Shown here in pieces: positions 1 to 11,382 of a stretch of DNA of 64,000 bases. The translations under genes were made by a program, and so were the position numbers. The notes beneath the pieces were generated by a model. That model saw only the letters and a program-made list of their open reading frames with translations, searched no databases and had not been told where the DNA came from. Location of the stretch: positions 2,139,826-2,203,825 of the forward strand of contig CM035315.1 of the NCBI GenBank assembly GCA_002900995.3, in the 5' to 3' direction. The first letter of the stretch is position 1; each line of letters begins with the position of its first letter. Origin of the DNA: Ganoderma boninense. Its lineage: Eukaryota; Basidiomycota; Agaricomycetes; Polyporales; Polyporaceae.

Positions 1-1250
1 GTCCAAACTTGCAGTGCACCCCGAAGATTTGCTTTGAACTCAATGGATGGTCTAAGACTAAGTTTCATCCCAGGCGATCGGCCTAGACTCTGCAAGTTGG
101 ATTTCTGCTAGCAGTGTCGACTCGGCCTTGGTCCTTCAGAACCTCGATTTCCATAACTTCTAGTAAGAACGGGAGACACATCTACTATGCTCTGTAAAGC
201 TGAATATCGCGACCTTAGGTTCGCGACACCCAGTATCTCATGATAGATGGCTGCGCATCCAGCCTATTGGTAGCAACATTCACGCCGTGACTCCACCAGG
301 CGGAAGGCTCGAGGTCGCGGTCGGCCCCCAGCCTAGGTATAGATGTTCTGGAGATCCATGATCCTCGAATCCCGAGACGCCACAATGCTGCCAGTCAGTA
401 AACATCGTTCCCGACGTCAGATCCCTGTAAGCCGGAGAAATTTCTATTTCATCCCTGCTACTGCTGAAACCTTATGTATCACATAGTTTAGGAGAAAGTC
501 CTTATCGGCGGCTATGCAACAACCGCATCAGCCCCAAGTGCCGCCACCCCGGAAAGACAGTACGGCGACCGAGAAGGATAACGCGGCGTTGTCCCACGGT
601 AACTGCTGTCGACAGCATCTCCGGCCAGCAGACTCGCAAGCTCCCCTCCATCCTTTTCGTGCACGGCTACGCTCGCACATTGCAGCCTGCACATCTGCAC
701 ATGCAGTCATGACAGCTGTCCGCACCCTCGTCTAAGCATCCCGTCAGATCGGCATTCCTGTCTGCATCTGGAACGCACCGAGTCGTTCTTTCCGGTAAAT
801 TGGGAGTCACACGGTAGATTCACTGACGAGCAGGACGTTGTCGACACCATCACTATCAATATGCCGTCACAAGCCTGAACTCGCCCGCCGACTTCCGGAG
901 AAGTGACTTTCCACCTGCTTCAGCCCCGCGACAAGCGATCTGCCGTTTGCCACATTATCTGTACAAGACGACGCCTCATCACCCCTCGTCCACCTTTGCG
1001 AACCTCACTCGTCTGCTCTCCACCATCCACGCCACTATTCAACGCGGGCCGCATACCTTGGGATATTCCAGAATAGATAACGCGCACTACTTACCGGTAC
1101 GCTCTTGACTTCTACTATGGAGCGAGGATGGGCTCGCAACTCCTTGGCAGGTTCTTCCCCCAACTGCAGAGGCACATCATGTCTGGTGGTAAATCTGTGT
1201 CTCAGAGTGGCCCGAGTTAGAAGCCGCTCGATGCGAGGTTTGGAGCCGGT
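1..1250. other. No gene recognised
   Basis: Only short, overlapping reading frames occur on both strands (none above about 75 codons), with no recognisable motif and no convincing exon chain. Exon 1 of the family X copy that follows would be expected near the right end of this stretch, but I cannot find its conserved residues there. Confidence 0.5.
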
Positions 1251-1319
1251 GCCTCCATACACAGCACTTGCAGGGCTTTGACGACCAGGGGCTGCTCAAG
1301 GAAAGTGCCCCCCCCCTCA

Positions 1320-1740
1320 GTTCATCTCATACGGCCCCGGCGGGTTCACGGTGGCCACCGTCCTCTCCGGTAACCTCATCCAAGCCCTCAATGCCGACGA
1401 TGCTCTCCCCACGGACGACGGAAGGTCTTGGCTAGATTCTATCTCAAGTTCTCCCATCCCGCATACGACACGGCTATTCACAACAAGCAACGACGTGTGC
1501 CAAAAACCAGAGGCGCTTTTGCCGTTCGTGCCGCAGAGGAAATCCAGAGCATGCTTGTAAACAATCATCATTTTTCTCCAGAGCAGTGAAGATATACTGA
1601 TTCGTGGATACAGGCCAAGCTGCCCCACTTCCCGTTTCACTTGGACCAGATCAAGGTGGTCAGCATCGCCGTTTGTTCGAGAGGAACGATGCAGCCACGA
1701 ATCTTCGTCGACGGGTTCATGCTACCTCCAGGAGAGTACG
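1320..1740 (+). pseudogene. Family X copy 1, 5'-truncated
   Basis: Three exons match the unknown family seen intact at 41.3 and 56.0 kb. The first segment (about 1320-1430) reads GGFTVATVLSGNL, matching RGFTVGKVLSKDL in copy 4. The second (about 1451-1557) begins FSHPAYDTA after a CAG acceptor and contains KTRGAFAVRAAEEIQSML. After an intron (about 1558-1616) the third reads FPFHLDQIKVVSIAVCSRG and then TMQPRIFVDGF. The N-terminal exon and the family's YxNGTG segment upstream of GGFTV are not visible. The reading frame can run on to a stop near 2066, but that tail has no counterpart in the other copies, so the real end may be an intron donor near 1733. I therefore treat it as truncated, though a diverged first exon remains possible. 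Function unknown. Confidence 0.5.
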
Positions 1741-2516
1741 CGCGTTTGCCTTGCTGTCCTCTCGAGGGTCTGACTAACCTTGCTTCGCGTCCCTCACGAC
1801 ATCAAGACTCAACGACTTGGCGGAAAGATTGCGCGGGTAGCAGGCAGTCGCCAATTCTGAACATGAAGAAGCGGTCCACGCCTTTCGTTCCTGACTATCC
1901 CCGCGTGAAGCGCCACGATCTGGTGTCTCGCTTGGCCCATTTTCATTTTCTTGGGAGGCGACCAAGTGGTTGGCTGCGAGATGTTTGCTCTGGGTTATCT
2001 CCGCGACTTGTACATTATATTAGACCCACCGTAGATGCGCAGAGTGACGATTGGATTTGCGTTTGAATGTTCCAAGTAGGGAAGACGATTCCGAACACAC
2101 TGGAAATCCTGACGTTTAACAGTCCAAGTGACCACGGCGTCCATTTGTCGAACCCGACCATCCGCAGGATAGCCATACAAAGCGCGATGTTTGGCAATGG
2201 ACCGTATGATACATCTAACAGTTTGGGGGCGACAGGCGATTCGAGACATCTTCGTCACCGAGAATGCATGCCCGGCTTATCGAATCCGCAGACTGCAACG
2301 GCTGCTCTGTGTTGGGTGACGCGTATCTCAACAGTCGAGAGTGGCAAGCTATTGCGCACGGGCAATTCCTTGACAGTGTAGCGAACAATGTCAATGTCTG
2401 CTTCCAGGAACCTGAGGCCCGCGCGATCTTGTGATTTCACGCGCTGACGGTTCAGCCCAAGTTACGGACAACGATGACATTGGCGGCGCCGAACTCTGCA
2501 AACACCCAACCCTCTT
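1741..2516. other. Intergenic, no gene recognised
   Basis: The stretch lies between family X copy 1 and the convergent 3' end of the carboxylesterase. Short frames exist on both strands, but none shows a recognisable motif. Confidence 0.5.
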
Positions 2517-5454
2517 TCAACCAAAGTACGTCAGCGGGAACCCCAAGAACTCGCACTGCGCCTGCTGGCCCCACGGCACCATCTCGCTCCCCCACTGCAA
2601 CAGCTGCACCGGGCGTCCCCCCAAATTCCCCTTCGTGACCGGCTCCCATCGGGGGAGGGCGGCGAGTTGCTGCGCGGTGCCCGCGAACCCGCGTGCGGCG
2701 AGGAAGCGTGGGTCGGGGTTCGGGTCGAACGTGCGCGCAAAGGACGACCAGACGTCGAGCATGCGCTGCATGAACGGCAGGTCCTGCGCGTCGCGATACG
2801 GCCGGTCCGCGGGCATCGTGCCGAAGACATAGTACAGCTCGCCCGAGTGACACCTGGTTAGGAGCAGAGCATCCGACCACCGTGGGCCGTGAGGCAGCGC
2901 GCGGGGCGCGGTGTATTTTGTGTGTGGGAGCGCGCCGGGAGGGGCGCGCGTTGAATGGAAGACGAGGCGCGGGGAGGAAGGAGGAGGGGAAGATCAGCGC
3001 TCAGCCCTTCGCAGGGATCTAGGTACACGCGAGAGCGCGGGGGAGGGAAGCATGACGCACTTGAAGTATTCCGCGGACGTATCCCCCAGGGGGTGCTCTG
3101 CGGTGATGGGTGCCTCGCATGTCGGGAACTGGCGGCACCGCACGGGCGTGGGCACCGTTAGTGGTAGCCGGTGAGCATATGACGCGACGCAGGACTCACG
3201 TTCGGACTGAAGCCAGGAGTTTGGTAGCTCCTGTTGAACTCGTAGAACCATACGCTCTTGAATAGGTCGTGGGCGACCCCGGAGAACGCGGTCGCCTGGT
3301 CCAGGCAACGGAATTCGATGTCCGTCGTAACTCCGGCGGTCACGTTGAAGACGTTCGTCGTCACGTTCGGGCCAGAGGGCTCTGGGAACAGCGGATTGTC
3401 GACGACAGTGACGTTGAGGCTCGCACCGAGTACACCCTCGGTCAGGTTTCCGTTGGTCTACCCATGTTTGTCAAGATCGTCTCTCAATGCGTGGGAACAA
3501 AACGCTCGTACCGGGTAGCCAATGAACGCGGCGCCGTCGTCGCGCATGAAGCCCATCATAGTGTGGACATTTGCAACTGCACCGGGCCCGTCCACCGGGA
3601 GCTCGGTGTGAACAATGTACGTTCCATCGACGACCACGAACCTGAAAAATCGTCAGCACACGTCGTAAGCGGGCCTCCGGGCAACACGCAGTGCGCACCG
3701 AGCCACAGTGGGAAGGTTGACTAGCGTGTGCGGATCGACCGCCCTCATGCACGCCAAGACATCGCTCGCCCCACTGCATCCGACCGCAGACAGGATTGGG
3801 TCCGCGACTAAGGAGACTTCCTGAGGGATAGTGTAGTAGAGCGAGTAGGTCGTCGCGTAGTTTGCGCCCGCAAGGTTGCTCATTGGTATCGCCGCGGCGT
3901 ACTTGCCAATCGCCCTGGGTGAACCCATAAGCGCCCTGACAGACGCCGCGCCTGCCGACTGGCCGAAGATCGTGATTCGCTCGCTGTCGCCCCCGAACGC
4001 GCCGATGTGCGCGCGCACCCAATCGAGCGCGGCGATCTGGTCGGCTAGCCCGAAGTTCCCGTTCGTCCTCCCGTCGTCGAGCGCGAGGAACCCGAGGGTG
4101 GAGAGGCGGTAATTGATTGTGACGAGGACGACGTCGCCGCGCGAGGCGAATGCGCCCCCGTCGAACGTCGGGTCGCTCCCTGTCCCGCCGGTGAACGCGC
4201 CGCCGTGGATCCAGAACATGACCGCCTTGAGGGGCGTCCGCGTGTTCGGGGAGGGGATGAACGGCGTCCAGATGTTCAGGAACAGGCAGTCCTCGCTGCT
4301 AGAGGGAGCGCCGGTTTGCACGCATTCGGAACGGAAGTTGGTCGCGTCGATAGTCGTGTTCCCAGCATATGCTGTAGGGTACTCAAACCTCACAGGAGGA
4401 TCGGCGTATGGAATACCGAGAAACTTAAATGAAGTTTGGTCGCGGAATCTACAAGAATATGAGCAGGTCACAAGCATGTCATGGAGGAACGTAGCCTGAA
4501 AACAACACCAAGAATGGGTAGCACATAGCCACCTCAGATACGGGTCCAGATTGATTGGGCTCAGCTCAAGCCCGATTCGCTGAGCATACACGCTTCGAGC
4601 CCCGACCGACTCATCATCAACACCAACATCAATGGCTACAAAATCTCGCTTAGATTGTCAGGGCCGCCCGTGGGCCGCACCCGTCCCTGGATTTTGAAAC
4701 CACGGAGTACACGGACTCCAACGCAGGCACTAAGGGTTCACATTCGCATCGCGAATGGCGTAAGTCCGCGCACCATCCACCATCACGATCGGCTATGATC
4801 AGGATAGAAGATGGTGAGGAAGTCATCACTATATGAATGAGGAAGAGGCCTCATAGGAAAACAGGCTTCGTACCTATCGACAGATATACTTACCCCGTAA
4901 TAGTTAAGTCTTGTGAGCGAAGTGTGGTGGATGTCGTAGGCTGCGCGGCCGCTTGGAACGCTGCGCTCTGAGAGCAGAGTACAGGCAGAGCACGGACGCA
5001 GGTGAGCGACGAGCTGACGACACCCTTCGCATTGACGGTTTGGCAGATCGGTCCCGAGCTTGCGATCCAGAACTGCTGTGTCGAGGGGAAGTTTTTCTGG
5101 AAGACTTGGTACTGGAGCAGAGGAGCCAGATCGTTCGCAACGAACGTTTTGTTCGCTGGTAGCAAGTTCTCTCCAAGAGCGGCGCAGGCGTTGAGGCCAT
5201 CAGCATGAGAACGAGGTGCCGAAAGCAGCAGAGCACTGCGATGAGTTGGCTGCAGGCTGACTGTATAGAAGCTCGACGTCAATAGATATCTCCGACAGCG
5301 ATTTATGCAAAGAGAACTCACGGTTGAGGTCGTTGTTGTATAACAGAGTGATATCACTCTTCAACGAAGAGGGAGATGGGATGGCAAGACTACAGACCAA
5401 AGGCACAGCAAGGAGACCAGACCCTAGCCCCACGGGAAAAGCACCGAGCTTCAT
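2517..5454 (-). CDS. Secreted type-B carboxylesterase/lipase
   Basis: An alpha/beta-hydrolase that should cleave carboxylic esters outside the cell. The start at 5454 (MKLGAFPVGLG) opens a hydrophobic signal peptide. The next exon gives a roughly 140-residue Cys-containing N-terminal region (CAALGENLLP, YQVFQKNFPSTQQFW) that I recall from basidiomycete members. After a long intron of about 440 nt the catalytic domain starts at FRDQTSFKFLGIPYADPP. It carries SEDCLFLNIWTP, the oxyanion-hole HGGAFTGGTG and the nucleophile elbow GQSAG (Ser). Later exons hold MGFMRDDGAAF, with Asp where Glu is usual for the catalytic acid, and CHSGELYYVFG with the likely catalytic His. It ends LTYFG at 2517. I place about six introns; the total of roughly 560 residues is normal for the family. 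A TATATA lies about 55 bp upstream. I see no frameshift. Family identity is secure; the substrate is unknown. Confidence 0.9.
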
Positions 5455-5507
5455 GGCGGTGATGTCGGCGACTACCCGGGTTGCGCGCGACCAGTCGGAC
5501 AACATCC

Positions 5508-5513
5508 TATATA
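5508..5513 (-). promoter_or_regulatory. TATA box of the carboxylesterase
   Basis: On the minus strand the sequence reads CTTATATAGG, placing TATATA about 55 bp upstream of the start codon at 5454. The position and match suit a core promoter for the secreted esterase. Confidence 0.5.
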
Positions 5514-6279
5514 AGCCCTCGACGGTCGCTTTCATCACGAAGAAGACGATGGAGGCGGGTGTCCGGCGTGAGCAAGGAGGCCTCATGGACGAAGAAGCTT
5601 CACATTCTCCGCAGGTATTTGTGGGTCGAACCAAGCACGGGTCGGATAGAGGTGTCAGGAGGAGCAACTTCGGAAGTTTTCAATGGCCACATGACAAGAC
5701 GGCCTTCCGTGGTCGAGAGGGCTTGATTCCTCGTCCTACGTGCTTATTGAGCACGATAGAGTAGATCCTACAGGTGCGCATGGTCGTGGTCCAGGCGAAC
5801 GTTGCAAGCAGCTATGCACCAGACTAGGCCTGGTCCAAGACCACGTCAGTGGTGCTCGGTGATTGCCGAAAGATATACTGAACGCCGAGCGCTAACAGGA
5901 AGCTGTGCTCGTGAGAAGGTTCTGCCTCAAGGTTTCTGAGGACGACCCACGATCCGCTCTCTCATCAGAAATCTCCCAAGTCGTTGACCAGAATAATATA
6001 TTTCTCTTAAAATTTTATTTCCCCATCGCTCGTCTTCATTTTTCCACGACCAGCATCGGAACTCGTATGCGGTCACGGCAACAAAGGGTCATGACGAATC
6101 TCATCAATTCAATTATTCTATTGGGGGGTCGTTACATTTCGTCTCAAGGAGGTTCCAACATCTAAATGACATACTACAGTATGGGGCCCACAATATACAA
6201 CAGGAATAATACCACTACATCGAGTCCGCTGGGGCAAAACAACCAAGCAAGGTATCCCAAAGCCAGTGCCCGTGTCGGA
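5514..6279. other. Intergenic between esterase promoter and P450 3' end
   Basis: AT-richer stretch (about 5980-6230) between the esterase promoter and the terminator side of the P450. No coding signature is seen. Confidence 0.5.
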
Positions 6280-9165
6280 CTAAGGATCGTGCTCCCCTGT
6301 TCGCTCGTAGCGCACGTAGCACGACCCCTTGGGCGGTTTACACGTCAAGACGTCGTTCCAGTTCGGTCTCGGCAGCTCCGAGAGCGCCGCTCCCCGTGTG
6401 TCAACCGCACGCAGCTCCCGGAAGCCCAGCACCACTTGCGCCGTGATGAGCTTCAGCTCGAGCGTCGCGAGGCGCTTCCCTTGGCACATCGTGCTCCCTG
6501 CGGCCGCGAAAAAAAGAAAGGGGACGAGGGCATGACGTAAGTGTGTGTCGCTTCTAAAATGAACGTCGGGCGCGAGCGACGCGGCCGCGAGCCCGAGCAC
6601 GAGGCGGGGTTCGCGGCCCCGCGACAGGAATGGGGGCGGAACAGTGAACACGGCACGTACCTGCGCCCATGCCGACGTACGAGTACGGCGCCTTGAGGTC
6701 CATCTCCTTCCGTGCGGGATCCCACCGCCACGGGTCCTTGTAGATCTCCGAGCTGAGGTGCACGTCGCTGAACGGGTACATCACGTACGCCCCCCGCGGG
6801 ATCTGCCGGCCGCCAAGGAAGAGCTCCTTGTCCGCCGCGTGGGACTGTGATAGCGGGAGGTACTGGCGCATGGCGACGTGCGGCTCCGCTACACGCAGCG
6901 TCTCGCGGATGAGCGCGTCGAGGACCGGTGTTTCGTTCTCCCAAGCCGACAGCGGAATGTTGGATAGGGACGCCGTCAACGAAGACATTGGAGGGAGATT
7001 GTGTGGTGACCCTTCGCGCGCGGACGATGATGAAGACGAGGCCCGCTCAGGGTGGTGTCCAGGGGCGTTGTCAGTCGGAGATTCTGCGCGCGAGACGGAC
7101 GTGCAGAGCGGGCTCGAGGGTGCCGCATGTCTCGTGATGAGGCCCCGCATTTCCTCGGCGGCCTTCTCCCGCCATTCGGGGTGTCCGCTGAGGAACGTAA
7201 ACAGCCATGAAGCTGCAGGGCGAAAATGGTGCTCGTCAGCCGGAACCGAACAACAGAATACCCAACGCTACGCGAGGCACAACGTAGGCGTAGAAAAAGG
7301 CGAAACGCACCCGTGGTTCCTGTTGACCGTGCGCCCGCCACAAGCAGGCCCATAACGAACTGTTACCGCGTGTTGCGGAAAAAGCAAATTTCCGTCAGCC
7401 ACTACGCTTCCTTCCAAACTCAAACCCCGCCCGCACTCGCTCCACCCGCCTCTCGCATCTGCGTCCGCGCCCGGCACGGCTCCGGGCACATGCGGAGCGC
7501 AGCCGTGCGTCCGTGCGAAGCGAACTTGCAGAGCGGGAGCGAGAGACAGAGAAGCGTGCATCCGGGCTCCGGAGAAAGAAGGAGTAAACACTGACCCCGA
7601 TGATGATCAGTCTCTCGTCTCCCGCATCGATCAGCATTTGCGGCGTATCGTCGCGCGCGACTCCGTTCTTCACCCGGTCGTCCAGTGCCTTCGAAATGAT
7701 GTCATATATCCGTTTCGTGGACAAGATCTTGCGGACGGCGCTGGGGCTGGGGATCCATGGCAGGAGGACGGTTGCGGGCGTAGTTGCTGTGTCAAGAGTA
7801 TCGTACAGCTCTCGGAGGCGCTTCACGATCGTGGGGTCGTCCGCGAGTTCAGTAAACGCCAAAGCGCGCACGCTGATTTGGAACAGAAGCTGTAAAGATG
7901 GCGATAACCGAGCATAAGTCAATTGAAAAGGGGGTGTACGCGGCCTATATTTACGAGAGGGTGTACGTACCTCGGAGACGCTTTCGAAGGGATCGAGGGT
8001 GCCGGAGTAACCCCATGCGCTCATAGTGCGCCGGGAATCTTCCAGGAGGTGAGGTATGACTAAGAATCCGTGAAGTCAGTAACTGCGGCCGTCAACACGC
8101 TCCTCGGGGAGTCCGGAATACAGCCGCGGACATGCGCCACATAACGCAAGCGATACCCTTTCGTGGAGTGAAGGGTCCTACGAGTCCGTCCGACAACGTC
8201 AAACATTCGTCTTTGCGTGTAGGCTATTGGCGTATCACAATTCCGAGGTCTCCGTCGTGCCATTCGGCGTCAGGATCGTCGTGCGCCCGTGCCGTAGCTC
8301 GACTCGCGCCTCGGAATGCTTACGCTTGGTCGGTGAAGAAGTAACCCAAGGGTAGGGTCACCGGCGGCCGGATAAGCTCGGCTTCTATCGCATGTGACTG
8401 GGTGGGAGCCAACAGCCTCCGCCCAGACACACGCAGTGTGCGACCCGACAAACGGACAGGATAATTCTGACGGCAACACTCACGTCGCGAGAGGCTCTCG
8501 CTTGTCTGCGACGCTGCGAGACGCTTGTATATGAGCGCAGTGACCCGCGGGCCCAGCTCCGTCGTAACCCCCGGCAGCATCGGGATCTGGAACGCGAAGG
8601 AGGGTCAGCGTCAGAGAGGAGTCGAGGCAAAAACGTGGGGGCGACTACGCACGGCGCCGGAGAGGAACTTGAAGCCGGCACCGAGATCAAGGTCCTTGGC
8701 TTGGAAGAAGTCCCGGCGTGCGGCCTCGCCTGACAGGACGATGACGGGATTCTGCCATGAGGTGCGAGATCAGCCGAGCTTATTCAGAAACGGAGCCGAA
8801 GCCCCAGCCTGAGCCCCTGGCAATCGGGGAGGCCTGAGGACTGGGCAGGGCGGATGACGGGGTGCGGCTGGCAACACACTTACGCGGAGGAGAGAGAACT
8901 GGTAGATGGCCTGGCCAGCGAGCTCGAAGCCCTGGTTAATGAAATCGAAGCGTCGGTGGAAAAATGGAAGAATGTGAGACAGCGAGGATCCGGGGAGCTG
9001 CACGGGGCGGACGTCGTCTGCATTCTTTGCTGCTAATTGTGGGCGGAGGGCGACTGCGTAGAACCAGAGAGCGAGGACAACTAGAGGGACGAGCAGGGCG
9101 GCGTGGACAGCAGCGTCATGGGAGACAAGGCTGCAGAAGAAGGGGAGAAACCCTAGAGGATACAT
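6280..9165 (-). CDS. Cytochrome P450, CYP51/CYP512-like
   Basis: Haem monooxygenase anchored in the ER. The start at 9165 opens a membrane anchor (LLVPLVVLALWFYAVAL) and a proline-containing hinge. Exons read NPVIVLSGEAARRDFFQAKD, IPMLPGVTTELGPRV, then (after a roughly 420-nt intron) IPHLLEDSRRTMSAWGY. The I-helix segment is MGLLVAGARSTGTT, more like CYP51 than the AGxET of microsomal P450s. ExxR is ETLR, and the meander has DPWRWDPAR. The haem loop, across an intron, is YVGMGAGSTMCQGKR: the Cys and surrounding Gly are present, but Met stands where Phe or Trp is usual. It ends EHDP at 6280. Between the I- and K-helices lies a Ser/Pro-rich insert of about 50 residues including SSSSSS. About 530 residues in total. 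The C-terminal style (PNWNDVLTC, PPKG) resembles CYP512 proteins linked to triterpenoid oxidation; that link is from memory and unproven here. Confidence 0.85.
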
Positions 9166-11382
9166 GGTCCTGAAGAAGGTTCGTGATGACTGTGCATGAA
9201 ACGACGGGATGGAAAGGAAAGCGAGAGTCTTTATGCAATCGGAGGAGGGCTGGACTTCAGATCGGATCTAAACTTGCAGGAGGCGGCGGGGCCAAAGCTG
9301 CCCAACTGCGTGGTCGTGTCTGAGTCGTCACTGGCGGAGGAGCGAGCGGCTCTGACAGTGAAAGTGACCGAAGGGAGGAGGAATCGGAAGCGGCGACATG
9401 GGCTACGACTGTGTTGCCGAGATAAAGTGATTGGCATGGTCTCCCCTCGGACCCTTCCTGCTCGTTTGTGACGGCTTGCAGGGCAGGCCCCGCGGTCGGT
9501 CGGTCGGAAGCCACGGTCGTTCCGCACACCGAAATGACAACACACAATGCACCTCATCACCCCCGTCCTTCTTCTCCCCTCACTCGGCCGTCTCCGGTTC
9601 GGCAAGCACCATCGCCAGATCTCCGGACGGCCGCCACGCACAACCGCTACGTCCACCATCGAGATCCACTGGAGTTTTGAGGACTAATAGTGCTCTGCGC
9701 ACGAGCCGACGCGCATTCTCCATCACACGTTGCCCAGTGGGTCCATGTCAGCCATCGCGCTGGCAACTTCTGGCGCAGCGCGCACCGCAAATCAGCCATC
9801 GCGCAATTCGTTCATGGCCAGTCCTGCGCCCAGTCCATTCCACCGCCTTCTGAATCGCCCGCCTCGTGGTCCTGAAGAAGGTACGTTCTCAAGGATGAGG
9901 TCCGGGTGCCTGACCCCCTGACAACCCTATCGACTCGCCGCGCGCACGCCCGTAACGCCATTACAAACCCTGAGAAGCAGGGGTCGTGGCAGGGCGTGGT
10001 TTGTCCAATGGAGCGCAGCGACTTTTCCAGGAAAGTGCCACCCCAAGCACGGCGCGCAGGAGTAACCTGGCGGTTATATCCGGCGCGCGACCCGCGCGTG
10101 CCCATCACTGGGCGTTGTCCGGCTCCGCAGGAAGCCTCGCCAGCGCGAAGCATGCACCTGGGCGGTTCGCACGCCGCGCGCGACAGCGAAGCAGGAGATC
10201 ACACGCGCGGCGCCGTGGATACGGCAGCTTTTGCAACAGCACCGTGTCCGTTCGACGGCGCGAGTGTCCCCGATCCCGAACGATGTCGCCCCTCGCGACG
10301 TGCGCCCGAAACTCACGGGTGCGCATGCGGCCAAGTTTATGTGCAATGTCACAGTGGCGAGCGGTTCCGTGCCAGAACGCGGCGCTGCCGTCCGAGCGGC
10401 GACCGATCACCCTCGATCGCGTGGCAGATCGTGTGGCGAGTGGAATGTCTGTCCGATATATTCCTGTCATCTGGGACTTGAGACCGGGTCGCTTGACGTC
10501 GTCTACATAGGCATTATCTCATGGGGTGCCGCGGGGCCATTGCAGGGTCGACGTCGAAGCAGAAGTTGAGTATAGCTCCGTTACTGCCCCATGAATGACA
10601 TGACGTCGGAGACCAGGATGATCTGCCGTCTCGTGAAACATGTCGCCTGTCCGCCGCTCGCTGGTATATGGAGCGAGCAGGACATGTTTGCGAGCGTATC
10701 GGTGGTTTATGCGTCTTCAGCGGCATAGGGCAATCAAGCATGTCTATTGTCGGCTAGCTGGATTGCGAGACCCGCTCGACTCGGGATTCGGCATGAGGTC
10801 ACAAACGGACAACATTAACTCGCAAAACCGCGATCCGTCCGCGACGCAGCATATGTGGCGTGCCGACTGTTGGCAGCGCAGGAGCTCGGTGAGACGAGAG
10901 AGGAAGGTTTCGAGGCGATGCGAATGCGAAGAAGTTAAAACAAGCCACACAAGCTTAACTGCGCCGCATGAGCGTATCACATAGGCCGCGACGTCTGCAG
11001 CGTTCTGAAGATCGCAGAGGGTTCGTCACTTCATCGGTCCGAGGATCTCAGGACGACCGTAAGAAGTCTCGGTGCTGAATTCGCTACTGTCAGCGACACC
11101 GGTGATGTCATCATCTTGCTGCGACCGCCCGTCTCGGAGTGGTAAAGCGTAAAGGCAGCGACCGTAGAAATCGGGCCACCATGGCGATAGGCAGCAATGA
11201 TATTCCTCGCCACGATACCAGAAACTCACTACATCTCCACATTCGAGAAACGACGAAAGCAAAGCAAAGGAACAGCACGGAAGACATGAGAAGCAAAGAT
11301 GCCAATATTTGCCACTCACGTTGAGGAAGGGTATCCAAAACGGGAGCCTCTATTCGGGTATTCTCGGGAGGCTTGGTATCGC
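9166..11382. other. Gene-poor, GC-rich intergenic region
   Basis: Several long open frames overlap on both strands between about 9.4 and 10.5 kb. They look like GC-driven shadows: no domain, no exon chain and no preferred strand. A purine-rich stretch sits at 8.9-9.5 kb over and upstream of the P450 first exon. No RNA gene is recognised. Confidence 0.45.

Noticed and set aside
9431..10510. Overlapping plus-strand frames of up to 191 codons
   Set aside because: Several frames are open together in GC-rich DNA on both strands, with no motif or exon pattern.
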